DNA of 60,226 nt from Mogibacterium sp. (GTDB lineage Bacteria > Bacillota > Clostridia > Peptostreptococcales > Anaerovoracaceae): NCBI GenBank assembly GCA_017404265.1, contig JAFRCS010000008.1:1-60226 (forward strand), given 5' to 3'. The position numbers and the translations under genes are program-made. The notes beneath the pieces were generated by a model that made no database searches, was not told where the DNA came from, and saw only the letters and a list, made by a program, of their open reading frames with translations. How positions within the stretch are numbered: the stretch's first letter is position 1; each line of letters starts with the position of its first letter. Shown here in pieces: positions 26,137 through 34,045 of the stretch.

Positions 26137-27215
26137 TACAGCACCTCCTTAATGAATTCTTCCGCGCCCTTCAGCACCTGGTCATTGGTCAGCAGCTGGC
26201 CGCCCGATCTCAGGACTTCATGGATAGGGCATCTGCCCTGTACGGCATAGTCGATGTCCCATCTCATCTGAGCAGGGATCGACATCTCTACGTCTATGAT
26301 TCCCTTGACTCTGTTGAAGTCGAGGTTCTTGAACGAATCATATGGGAACGGCGAGATAGTGATCGGTCTGATCATTCCTGCCTTGACGCCCTGTTTGCGA
26401 AGCTCTCTGATGACCGCTCTGCAGATACGCGCGCTGATGCCGTAAGCCGCAAACACGATTTCCGCGTCGTCCATCATATACTCTTCGACTCTGACGTCCT
26501 TGTCCCACGTCTCATACATAGCCGCAGCTTCGATGTTGACCTTCTCCTGTCCGTCTCCTACCGAGCCCGGTCTGCAGAACGCAGCCTGTCCCAGAGGATG
26601 TCCGATAATGGCTCTCGGCAGGAATTTTGCCCTGCACTCCGCGAGCTCTTCATCTGTCTTCATAGGCGGCAGCACTACAGGCTCCATCATGGTGCCCATT
26701 ACGCCGTCCGTGAGAACGAGTACCGGGTTCTGGTCTCTCTCTGCGAGGTCATATGCCTCATATACCATGTCTACACACTCCTGTACCGAATCCGGAGCGA
26801 GTACGATCATTCTGAATCCGCCGTTGCCGGATGCCTTGGTCGCCTGCAGGTAGTCCTGCTGTGCCGGCTGGATGGCTCCGATCCCCGGGCCGCCTCTCTG
26901 TACGTTGACGTAAACCATCGGGATACGTGCAGATGCGCAGTAGCTGACTCCCTCGCTGTAAAGCGAGATGCCGCATGAGCTGGATGAGCTCATCGCTCTG
27001 ATTCCTGTAGAAGCAGCGCCGTACAGCATGTTGACGGAAGCGACCTCGCTCTCACCCTGTACGAATGTACCGCCCACTTCAGGGAGCCTTCTTGCCATGT
27101 ACTCCGGAATCTCATTCTGCGGAGTGATAGGATAGCCTGCGAAGAAGCGGCAGCCTGCTCTTACGGCAGCCTCTGCGATCGCCTCTGTACCTTTCATGAA
27201 TACTCTTTCTGCCAT
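26136..27215 (-). CDS. vorB: 2-oxoacid:ferredoxin oxidoreductase, alpha subunit (VorB-like)
   Basis: A 359-residue pyrimidine-binding subunit. The stretch CRFFAGYPITPQNEIPEYM and the GGPGIGAIQPAQQDYLQA motif are those usually labelled 3-methyl-2-oxobutanoate (valine-derived 2-oxoacid) ferredoxin oxidoreductase VorB. A 2-oxoglutarate enzyme (KorA) remains possible because the families are close. Links branched-chain amino-acid catabolism or synthesis to ferredoxin, and so to fermentation electron flow. Confidence 0.85.
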   Translation of the reverse strand: MAERVFMKGTEAIAEAAVRAGCRFFAGYPITPQNEIPEYMARRLPEVGGTFVQGESEVASVNMLYGAASTGIRAMSSSSSCGISLYSEGVSYCASARIPMVYVNVQRGGPGIGAIQPAQQDYLQATKASGNGGFRMIVLAPDSVQECVDMVYEAYDLAERDQNPVLVLTDGVMGTMMEPVVLPPMKTDEELAECRAKFLPRAIIGHPLGQAAFCRPGSVGDGQEKVNIEAAAMYETWDKDVRVEEYMMDDAEIVFAAYGISARICRAVIRELRKQGVKAGMIRPITISPFPYDSFKNLDFNRVKGIIDVEMSIPAQMRWDIDYAVQGRCPIHEVLRSGGQLLTNDQVLKGAEEFIKEVL

Positions 27216-27228
27216 GTCACTCTCCTTT

Positions 27229-27432
27229 CTATCTCCACACTTCTATCGCGGACTCAGGGCAGATCTGTGCGCACATTGCGCATCCGATGCAGTCCTCAGG
27301 CCTTGCGGAAGTCGCGTAGAGATATCCCTTGGAATTGACTTTTTCGCCTATCTCGAGGCACTTCTTTGGGCACGAGATGACGCAGTAGGAGCATGATTTG
27401 CAGGCTTCAGTCGTGATTTCGATCCTTGCCAT
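27229..27432 (-). CDS. 2-oxoacid:ferredoxin oxidoreductase, 2x[4Fe-4S] delta subunit
   Basis: A 67-residue ferredoxin-like subunit with C11-C14-C17-C21 and C48-C51-C54-C58 cluster motifs. It is the first of the four oxidoreductase genes, 13 bases before the alpha gene, with ribosome site aggagg. It passes electrons from the TPP site to free ferredoxin. Confidence 0.94.
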   Translation of the reverse strand: MARIEITTEACKSCSYCVISCPKKCLEIGEKVNSKGYLYATSARPEDCIGCAMCAQICPESAIEVWR

Positions 27433-27468
27433 TTATTGTCCTCCTTCTTAAAACAATATCTTGTTATT

Positions 27469-28170
27469 CTAATCAACCCATGAGTACGTCAGGAAGAGAT
27501 CAAGAGGCACCAGGGCCTTGTCTGTCATTGCCTGCGCCTCTTCGAAGATATCCCTTCTGACGCACGCGCTGTTGACAGTGGTGAAACCGTCGAACAGCCT
27601 GTCGATCTTTTCCAGACCATCCATGAATTCATTAACGGTAGTTGCGTATCCGAGATTCGGATTGCCGAGTATGTATATGTGGTCGAGCCTCATGGACCCG
27701 AGAATGTGCTGCATAGTGCCGTCTATGGCATCGACGCTCTTTGTCCACGGTCTGTACGGATTCACGATGTAGACAGGCACGGCATCGTCCTTGCCCAGAA
27801 GATCGCTGTATGCGCCCGCGAACTTGGCTGCCTGATGGCCACCGCCTATGTCAAGAAGCGTATAGTGATCCGAGATCAGCGAGACCCTGACGCCTCCAAC
27901 CATGACCGGCGCGTCAAGATACTGATCCTGATAAATGATGTTGACGCCCCTCTTCGCGAAGTCCTGCTGCATGTCACGCGACCTGTACAGCGGCTTTGTC
28001 TGGTCGAGGTCGAAAAGATCTACCTGCTTCCCCGTTTTCTCCGCGAGTTTATTGGCTATGTTGAGGACGATCTCGCTCTTGCCCGAGCCCGCTTCGCCAA
28101 TGAAAACGAAGTTCTTCTTCTCATCCATCAACTGTTCAAATGTCTTGTCTGCTTCGTAAAATAATCCCAT
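27469..28170 (-). CDS. P-loop NTPase upstream of the oxidoreductase operon, function unknown
   Basis: A 233-residue soluble protein with Walker A GEAGSGKS at 25-32 and a LLDIGGGHQAAKFAGAYSDLL segment that could be the Walker B side of a SIMIBI-type GTPase/ATPase. It ends 36 bases before the ferredoxin subunit, so it is likely in the same transcript. No strong ribosome site lies directly before its ATG. No known name; a maturation or regulatory role for the oxidoreductase is a guess from position only. Confidence 0.55.
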   Translation of the reverse strand: MGLFYEADKTFEQLMDEKKNFVFIGEAGSGKSEIVLNIANKLAEKTGKQVDLFDLDQTKPLYRSRDMQQDFAKRGVNIIYQDQYLDAPVMVGGVRVSLISDHYTLLDIGGGHQAAKFAGAYSDLLGKDDAVPVYIVNPYRPWTKSVDAIDGTMQHILGSMRLDHIYILGNPNLGYATTVNEFMDGLEKIDRLFDGFTTVNSACVRRDIFEEAQAMTDKALVPLDLFLTYSWVD

Positions 28171-28323
28171 CTTTTATAAAAAATAGCCGTCCCCTTATAC
28201 CCGGAGCCGACTTCATTCTATATTACCCATTATTACAACTGTTGCGCCGGATTTCCGACACAAATATTTTATACAATTTTCGTATGACTTTTCAAGTGAA
28301 TTATGTGTGAAGATTACGCTTTA

Positions 28324-28338
28324 TGGTATCATTGGTGC
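28324..28338 (+). promoter_or_regulatory. Extended -10 promoter ending six bases before an ATG (leaderless candidate)
   Basis: TGG-TATCAT (TATCAT 28327-28332), six bases (tggtgc), ATG at 28339. No ribosome site is present. Same geometry as the site at 23271-23285. Confidence 0.45.
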
Positions 28339-29610
28339 ATGAAAATACTCAGTATCACTGCGCAAAAGCCGCATTCCACCGGAAGCGGCACATATCTGAC
28401 AGAATTGGTCCGCGCCTTTGACCGCATGGGACATAAGCAGGCGGTTGTTTGCGGGATCTACCCGGATGACGAAGTCAGTTTTCCGGAGGGAACCGGCTGC
28501 TATCCTGTTTTCTTTACAGAGAAACACGAAGCTGATCTGCTTACCGCGCCTTGTAAGGCTGCAGGCCCGCGTTTTGATTCGCTGCCTTTCCCTATAGTCG
28601 GGATGTCGGATATAATGCCGTACGAGTCTACCAGGTACCGCGATCTCACGCCTGAGATGATATCGCAGTTTGAAGACGCGTTCATGGCTGCGGTCAAACG
28701 CGCTGTCGAAGATCTCGATCCTGATATTATCATCTGCCATCATCTGTTCTTACTGGCGGCTCTTGTCAGGAAGCACTTCCCGGAAAGATGCGTCATAGGC
28801 ATTTCGCACGGGACGGATCTGAGGCAGATGGTGAATTGTGACAACCTGCGCGAACTTGTCAGGCCTCAGATAGCGAAGCTGGATATGGCGCTGGCCCTTC
28901 ACGAGGAGCAGCGTGTTCAGATCATGGAGCTGTTTGGCCTTGATGAGTCAAAGGTTGCTGTGATAGGGAGCGGTTACAACGACGGGCTGTTCAATACAGA
29001 AGGCCGCGTTGAAAGAAAGCCGGGTGATCCTGTAAGGATATGCTATGCCGGCAAGATAAGCAGGCCTAAGGGCGTGCCCGAAATGCTGAAAGCTCTTGCG
29101 GCGATTGTCGGCGATAACAGCGTGCCGCCATTCGAACTAACGATGGCTGGCGGCTGTCAGGATGATGTTTTGAAAGATTCGCTTGCGGAACTGCCTGATT
29201 ATGTGACATGGCTCGGGCAGATCCCGCAGCCCTCCCTGGCGGAGCTGCTGCGCCGGACGGACATCTTTGTCCTTCCGTCGTACTTCGAAGGCCTGCCGCT
29301 CGTCCTCATAGAAGCCATGGCGTCCGGCGCGGTGCCTGTCAGCACCGATCTGCCCGGCGTGAGGCCATGGATCAGCGCAAATGTCGGCCGTCCGAACGTC
29401 ATCTATGCAGACATGCCTGAGATGAAAAGCATCGACGAACCTACAGATGCCGGCCGCGATGCTTTCACGATCGCCCTTTCCGCCGTCCTCAAAAATGCCA
29501 TACTCGGCTTTGAGTCCGGCGTCCTGCCGGGTGTCCTTCCGGACACCTCGGCCATTACCTGGGACGGTGTTGCCCGCCGCCTGGTGTCACTGGCAGCATC
29601 AGACTTATAA
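28339..29610 (+). CDS. GT4-family glycosyltransferase
   Basis: A 423-residue two-domain GT-B enzyme that moves a sugar from a nucleotide sugar. The N-terminal ITAQKPHSTGSGTYLTELV glycine-rich loop and the C-terminal VLPSYFEGLPLVLIEAMASG motif with the EX7E glutamates fit family GT4. No membrane segment. Start at 28339 chosen by family pattern; the frame is open 12 codons upstream but without a start signal. Possibly for a glycolipid or wall polymer; acceptor unknown. Stands alone between divergent and convergent neighbours. Confidence 0.88.
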   Translation: MKILSITAQKPHSTGSGTYLTELVRAFDRMGHKQAVVCGIYPDDEVSFPEGTGCYPVFFTEKHEADLLTAPCKAAGPRFDSLPFPIVGMSDIMPYESTRYRDLTPEMISQFEDAFMAAVKRAVEDLDPDIIICHHLFLLAALVRKHFPERCVIGISHGTDLRQMVNCDNLRELVRPQIAKLDMALALHEEQRVQIMELFGLDESKVAVIGSGYNDGLFNTEGRVERKPGDPVRICYAGKISRPKGVPEMLKALAAIVGDNSVPPFELTMAGGCQDDVLKDSLAELPDYVTWLGQIPQPSLAELLRRTDIFVLPSYFEGLPLVLIEAMASGAVPVSTDLPGVRPWISANVGRPNVIYADMPEMKSIDEPTDAGRDAFTIALSAVLKNAILGFESGVLPGVLPDTSAITWDGVARRLVSLAASDL

Positions 29611-29661
29611 AAAAATACAGACCCGCAAAGGTCTGATAAAACATAAAAGGATAAAATATAA

Positions 29662-29925
29662 ATGTCTAAGAAATTTACATTCTATCCTCAGGGCGTATGC
29701 TCGATGATGATCGAGATAGAGCTCGACGGAGAAACAATAAAGGACGTCATCTTCACCGGAGGCTGCAACGGTAATCTTAACGGCATCTCCAAATTAATAA
29801 AGGGCATGAACGCCCGCGACGTAATCGAGAAGCTTGAGGGCACCAGATGCGGCGTGAATGAGACGTCCTGCCCTGATCAGCTCAGCAAGGCTCTCAGGCA
29901 GGCGCTCGATCAAGCCGGTCTATAG
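29662..29925 (+). CDS. TSCPD-domain protein
   Basis: An 87-residue protein of the small family named for its TSCPDQL motif. Four cysteines stand at C13, C35, C63 and C70, suited to bind a metal. The same domain is found at the end of some ribonucleotide reductases, where it may bind metal or nucleotide. Ribosome site aaagga ten bases before the ATG. Its 3' end overlaps the convergent RarD gene by six bases. Function unknown. Confidence 0.85.
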   Translation: MSKKFTFYPQGVCSMMIEIELDGETIKDVIFTGGCNGNLNGISKLIKGMNARDVIEKLEGTRCGVNETSCPDQLSKALRQALDQAGL

Positions 29926-30834
29926 GCTCTCCTTGTGACTTTTGTATTCACCGTAGGTGAAGAAGACCAGGCCGATCCAGATGACAGCGAAAGACAAAAG
30001 CTGCACTCTGTCGATCGGCTCTTTATATACAAAGATCCCCAGAAGCAGTGTGATTGACGGACTTATGTACTGGGTCAGTCCGATGATGAAGAGTGACACC
30101 TTCTTTGCTGCGCTGCCAAAGAGCGCTATAGGTATCAGGGTAACGAGGCCGCTCAGGAACATCAGGGCGTACTTGCCCGGGACTCCCAGGCTGAGAGCGC
30201 CTATGCCCTTCGTTTCTATCACTAAAATGCCTATCACCGCGAACACGGCGTAGAACATGGTCTCATATACAAGTTCTACCAGCGGCGGATTCTTGCTGGA
30301 CTTTTTGATGGCTGAATAGGTCGCCCATGTGAATGCCAGTCCAAGGGCTACTCCCGGCAGCTGCCCGTAGTGTATGAGCATCACGATCAGCGCGACAGCC
30401 GCAAACACCACAGCAGTCAGGTTGTATCTGGTGAACTTCTCTTTGAATATGACTACTCCGAATAGGCAGATCACGATAGGCTCCAGATAGTAACCGATGG
30501 ATGACTGTATCATATGGCCCGTGGTCATGGCCCAGATATATATGCTCCAGTTGGCTGTGAGAAGCGCTCCCGCTATCAGATACCTCACGACCGCCCCCTT
30601 CTCTTTCAGAGGCGTCCATATCTCCTCTTTCGTGTATCTCAGTCTCGCGGCGATATACGAATAGATGAACATGGTCGTCATCCTGTAAAGGATGATGATC
30701 CACGACGGTATAGGGACCAGCGCCTGCCAGTATGCCGGCAGAAATCCCCATATCAATTGAGAGGCCAGCACGCATATAAGGCCTATCTTGTAGTCTCTGT
30801 TATTGTTATCTGGAACGTTTCTCTCTTCGTCCAC
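29920..30834 (-). CDS. rarD: EamA-family transporter, RarD type
   Basis: A 304-residue protein with about ten hydrophobic helices and two EamA halves. The pattern QLIWGFLPAYWQAL at the first helix is typical of RarD, the chloramphenicol-sensitive-protein family; the true substrate is uncertain. Starts with GTG (30834) and has only a weak ribosome site, lying 13 bases after the C_GCAxxG gene, so it may depend on coupling. Confidence 0.85.
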   Translation of the reverse strand: MDEERNVPDNNNRDYKIGLICVLASQLIWGFLPAYWQALVPIPSWIIILYRMTTMFIYSYIAARLRYTKEEIWTPLKEKGAVVRYLIAGALLTANWSIYIWAMTTGHMIQSSIGYYLEPIVICLFGVVIFKEKFTRYNLTAVVFAAVALIVMLIHYGQLPGVALGLAFTWATYSAIKKSSKNPPLVELVYETMFYAVFAVIGILVIETKGIGALSLGVPGKYALMFLSGLVTLIPIALFGSAAKKVSLFIIGLTQYISPSITLLLGIFVYKEPIDRVQLLSFAVIWIGLVFFTYGEYKSHKESL

Positions 30835-30847
30835 TTCTCTATTTTCC

Positions 30848-31255
30848 CTACAGTCCCAGTTCCTCTTCGACCAGTCTGGTCGCTATCCTTATGCAGTCAG
30901 CGCAGGATGTGAACGCCTTGCCGCCGTTGCCCGTTTTTATGTCTTTGCAGATCAAGGCCTTTGCCTGCTCAACGAACTTCTTCTGCATTATGCCCGCGAT
31001 CCTGGTGGTCTTTGCCTTGGTCTGTCCGGCCCTTTCCGTGTTTCCGTCGCTGTGTACGAGCCCCGCGATCATCGCTGCCCCACTTATGGCTCCGCATACT
31101 CCCTGCGTTGTTCCCATGCCGGCGCCGAATCCCTCGCCCATTCTGTAGAGCAGCGATTCATCGATGCCGACCTCATCCGCAAATACGCATGCCACCGCCT
31201 GGCAGCAGTTATATCCGTTTCTGTGTTTTGCTACAGCAAGTTCCGCTCTGTCCAT
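30848..31255 (-). CDS. C_GCAxxG_C_C family probable redox protein
   Basis: A 135-residue protein with the hallmark cysteines: NCCQAV (C17, C18) near the N-terminus, VCGAISGA in the middle, and CADC near the C-terminus. Members are thought to bind a metal or act in redox reactions in anaerobes. ATG at 31255 follows aggagg by seven bases; the frame is open 21 codons further but unsupported. Followed closely by rarD. Confidence 0.88.
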   Translation of the reverse strand: MDRAELAVAKHRNGYNCCQAVACVFADEVGIDESLLYRMGEGFGAGMGTTQGVCGAISGAAMIAGLVHSDGNTERAGQTKAKTTRIAGIMQKKFVEQAKALICKDIKTGNGGKAFTSCADCIRIATRLVEEELGL

Positions 31256-31310
31256 TTCATTGCCTCCTGTCAAACTTTCTGTGTCCAATGGCAATAATAC
31301 CACAAAAACC

Positions 31311-31343
31311 TGCAACACTTTGCTCTTTTTAAGCTACTATATA
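31311..31343 (+). promoter_or_regulatory. Candidate promoter of the ECF sigma / beta-propeller pair
   Basis: TGCAAC (31311-31316) and, 16 bases on, GCTACT (31333-31338) loosely follow ECF-type promoters (-35 containing AAC); a TATATA (31338-31343) also lies here. A 10-base palindrome GAGAGCTCTC follows at 31347-31356. Assignment is tentative. Confidence 0.3.
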
Positions 31344-31394
31344 TACGAGAGCTCTCAAACAGCGGTACTCACCGATCTCAATGAGGAAAAGCCA

Positions 31395-31910
31395 ATGAAT
31401 GAAAAACTTGTGAATGAAGCGATATCCGGCAGTAAAGAAGCGTTCTGCACGCTTTACGGCCAGTATAAGGACAAGCTGTATCGCTATGCGCTGTACAAGC
31501 TTGGAGACCCGGACGATGCCGAGGACGCCGTAAGTGAATGTGTTCTGGCTGCATGGAAGAGCATCGGAAGTCTCAGGAGCGCGGAAGCTTTCAGTTCGTG
31601 GATCTTCAGGATACTGTCGAACTGCTGCGCGTCACGCATCAGGACACTGGTCGCCGCGCGCGACAATCTTGAGCGCGTATACAACGAAGGCCCAGGCAGC
31701 GCGGCAAGCATCTCAGCGCCTGCCTCCCTTTCGGTCGAGCTGGCAGAAGCACTGTCGCAGCTCAAGGAGGAAGAGCGGGACGTGGTACTTCTGAGCATCA
31801 TAGGCGGTCTGAACAGCAATGAAGTTGCGGACCTCACCGGCCTCAGTCCGGGCGGCGTCCGGTCCAAGCTGTCCAGAAGCCTTGCGAAGATGCGGGAGTT
31901 CTTATCTTAA
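31395..31910 (+). CDS. ECF-type RNA polymerase sigma factor
   Basis: A 171-residue sigma-70 family protein with region 2 (DPDDAEDAVSECVLAAWKSI, about 40-60) and region 4 (NSNEVADLTGLSPGGVRSKL, about 135-154). ATG at 31395 follows gagg by eight bases. It lies 11 bases before a membrane beta-propeller protein that is probably its anti-sigma or sensor partner. Likely an envelope-signal sigma factor that controls its own operon. Confidence 0.93.
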   Translation: MNEKLVNEAISGSKEAFCTLYGQYKDKLYRYALYKLGDPDDAEDAVSECVLAAWKSIGSLRSAEAFSSWIFRILSNCCASRIRTLVAARDNLERVYNEGPGSAASISAPASLSVELAEALSQLKEEERDVVLLSIIGGLNSNEVADLTGLSPGGVRSKLSRSLAKMREFLS

Positions 31911-31921
31911 GGAGAAAAGAA

Positions 31922-33973
31922 ATGAGTAAAGATCGTGATTATATAAAAGCAATGTTCGACAGTGATGGCATCAAAGCCCCGGAGAGCCTTTCCGAGGAGA
32001 ACATGCTGGCGATGCTCGAGGCGGCTGAAACGGCTGAGGCGCAAGAAACTGAACAGCAGGCTAAATGGGAGCCTGCGAAACCGGCGGCTGAGAAGGATCG
32101 CGCGTCGTGGAAGCCTTACTTAAGCAGATGGGCGGCAGTCGCGGCGGCAGCGGTGATCGCTCTCTTTGGTATCAGCGGACTCTTCGATATCCTGGGTCCG
32201 GCGCCTGACACATCGGCTGTGGGCGATGAACTCTACACATTCAGGAGTGCGCGGGAGATCGATAAGGTCCTCAGGAGCATGGATACGGGTATCAGTTTCG
32301 GAAGCCTGAGACCGGGCAGCAGCATGGATACCGGCACGGAATTGGAATTGCTTGACGGCGACATGGCAGAGTCCGCGGAAGCTCCGGCTGAGAGCGCCGA
32401 AAAAGCCGCCGGATCAGAGACATCATCTGCGACAGGCTCCGCGAACCACTCTGAAACATACCTGCAGGTAGAAGATGTGGATGAAGCGGACATCGTCAAG
32501 ACCGATGGCAAGTATATCTACTATGTCAATACAGACAGAGAGGTCGTGATCCTCGAAGCAAAAGACGGCAAGACCAAAAAACTTTCAACTATAGGAAACA
32601 GCGGCGTCGAGAACTACATCCATGACATTTATCTGAAGGGCGACAAGCTGATCACCGTCGGAAAATACTATAAGAGCGGCAGCGACGAAGGCACATCCGG
32701 CATAGTAGTTTATGACATAAGCGACAGGACCGATCCTGAAGTCCTCTACGACTTCAGCCAGACCGGCGACATACTTTCCAGCCGCATGGTAGGCAACTAT
32801 GTCTACCTCGTGACCAACGACTGGGTACACAAGGGCAAACGCAGCGTGCCTCTGTGCGGAACGTACGATTCCTTAAAAAGCATTGACATCAGTGATATCT
32901 GCTGCATGCCGGAGCCGCACACGACATCGTACATCGTGCTGAGTGCCATAGACGTATCATCCGGCACCAGTGGAAAGAACAGGACAAAGGCCGTGCTCGG
33001 AGCCAGCAATGAGATCTACTGCAACGACCACGATCTCTATGTCACATCGGCAGAGTATGACAGTGAGACAGGCACGTACTACACAAGGATAGTCAGAGCA
33101 GCCCTCAGCGGTACAGATGTGAGGTTCGATAAAACAGCAAGAGTCCGCGGTTACGCTGTCAACCAGTTCGCGATGGATGAGAAAGACGGATACTTCCGCA
33201 TTGCCACGACATCCGAGCGTGACGGCATGGATGTGAACAACCTCTTCGTGCTCGACTCAGACCTCAAGGAAGCCGGCAGTGTCACGGGCTTTGCCCGCAA
33301 CGAGAGCATCAAGTCTGTCCGCTACTTTGGAGACAGGGCTTACGTCATCACCTACAAGGCGATCGATCCGCTCTTCATAATCGACCTCTCGGACCCGAAA
33401 GACCCTGAGATCGAAGGCGAGGTAATGATAGACGGCTTCTCCACCCTGCTGGTACCTGTCAGCGAAAGCAGACTGCTTGGCATCGGTCACGCGACCGGTG
33501 ACAACGGCTACGGCGGCGAGTTTGCAAATGGACTCAAAATAGTTCTCTTCGATATCTCCGATCCGTCTGAGCCTAAGGTCCTGGACAGCAAAGAATTCGA
33601 GGATATGTCAAGCTTCGCTCAGAGCGACCACCACGCCCTTACCATCAACAAGGAAGACGGCTGGTTCGCGGTACCATACGAGATCTACCGCTATAATGAG
33701 TGGCCTGATGGCGATGACGTCATAATCGAGGACAACGCAGAAGCGCCATCCGCATCATTGGACAGCGAAGATACCGAGATAGTAGAAGATGAACCATTCG
33801 TGGAAGAAATGCACGAGGCCGGCATACTGGTCTTTACGGCAGATGACAAGTTCGGCTCCGTCGATCAGCACAAGCTGGACGCGACGCAGCTCTTCAGGAG
33901 CGTATACATCGGCGAGTGGATATACGCGCTCGACGCTAAAGGCGAAGTCTGCAGCTTCAAGCCGGTACTTTAA
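31922..33973 (+). CDS. Membrane-anchored beta-propeller domain protein, possible anti-sigma factor
   Basis: A 683-residue protein with a cytosolic acidic N-terminus (1-68), one transmembrane segment (about 69-86), a linker rich in A/E/S, and a large outer domain from about 170 that matches the C-terminal beta-propeller (DUF2133-like) family, with repeats of the type VVILEAKDGKTKKL and YFGDRAYVITY. Partner of the ECF sigma gene directly before it. Binding of the sigma factor by the N-terminus is inferred from gene order. Confidence 0.82.
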   Translation: MSKDRDYIKAMFDSDGIKAPESLSEENMLAMLEAAETAEAQETEQQAKWEPAKPAAEKDRASWKPYLSRWAAVAAAAVIALFGISGLFDILGPAPDTSAVGDELYTFRSAREIDKVLRSMDTGISFGSLRPGSSMDTGTELELLDGDMAESAEAPAESAEKAAGSETSSATGSANHSETYLQVEDVDEADIVKTDGKYIYYVNTDREVVILEAKDGKTKKLSTIGNSGVENYIHDIYLKGDKLITVGKYYKSGSDEGTSGIVVYDISDRTDPEVLYDFSQTGDILSSRMVGNYVYLVTNDWVHKGKRSVPLCGTYDSLKSIDISDICCMPEPHTTSYIVLSAIDVSSGTSGKNRTKAVLGASNEIYCNDHDLYVTSAEYDSETGTYYTRIVRAALSGTDVRFDKTARVRGYAVNQFAMDEKDGYFRIATTSERDGMDVNNLFVLDSDLKEAGSVTGFARNESIKSVRYFGDRAYVITYKAIDPLFIIDLSDPKDPEIEGEVMIDGFSTLLVPVSESRLLGIGHATGDNGYGGEFANGLKIVLFDISDPSEPKVLDSKEFEDMSSFAQSDHHALTINKEDGWFAVPYEIYRYNEWPDGDDVIIEDNAEAPSASLDSEDTEIVEDEPFVEEMHEAGILVFTADDKFGSVDQHKLDATQLFRSVYIGEWIYALDAKGEVCSFKPVL

Positions 33974-33981
33974 AGACACAT

Positions 33982-34009
33982 GCGGGGCCGGGCGGCCCCG
34001 CTTTTATTT
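33982..34009 (+). terminator. Terminator after the beta-propeller gene
   Basis: GCGGGGCC (33982-33989), loop gggc, GGCCCCGC (33994-34001), then ttttattt. Its T run overlaps the -35 box of the next gene's promoter (34008). Confidence 0.93.
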
Positions 34010-34036
34010 GCATTAAAACGCGTCTGCCAGTAGAAT
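34008..34036 (+). promoter_or_regulatory. rqcH promoter
   Basis: TTGCAT (34008-34013), 17 bases, TAGAAT (34031-34036). The start site would lie two or three bases before the ATG at 34046; a ggag also lies two to five bases before the ATG. Near-leaderless transcript predicted. Confidence 0.6.
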
Positions 34037-34045
34037 AATTGGAGT

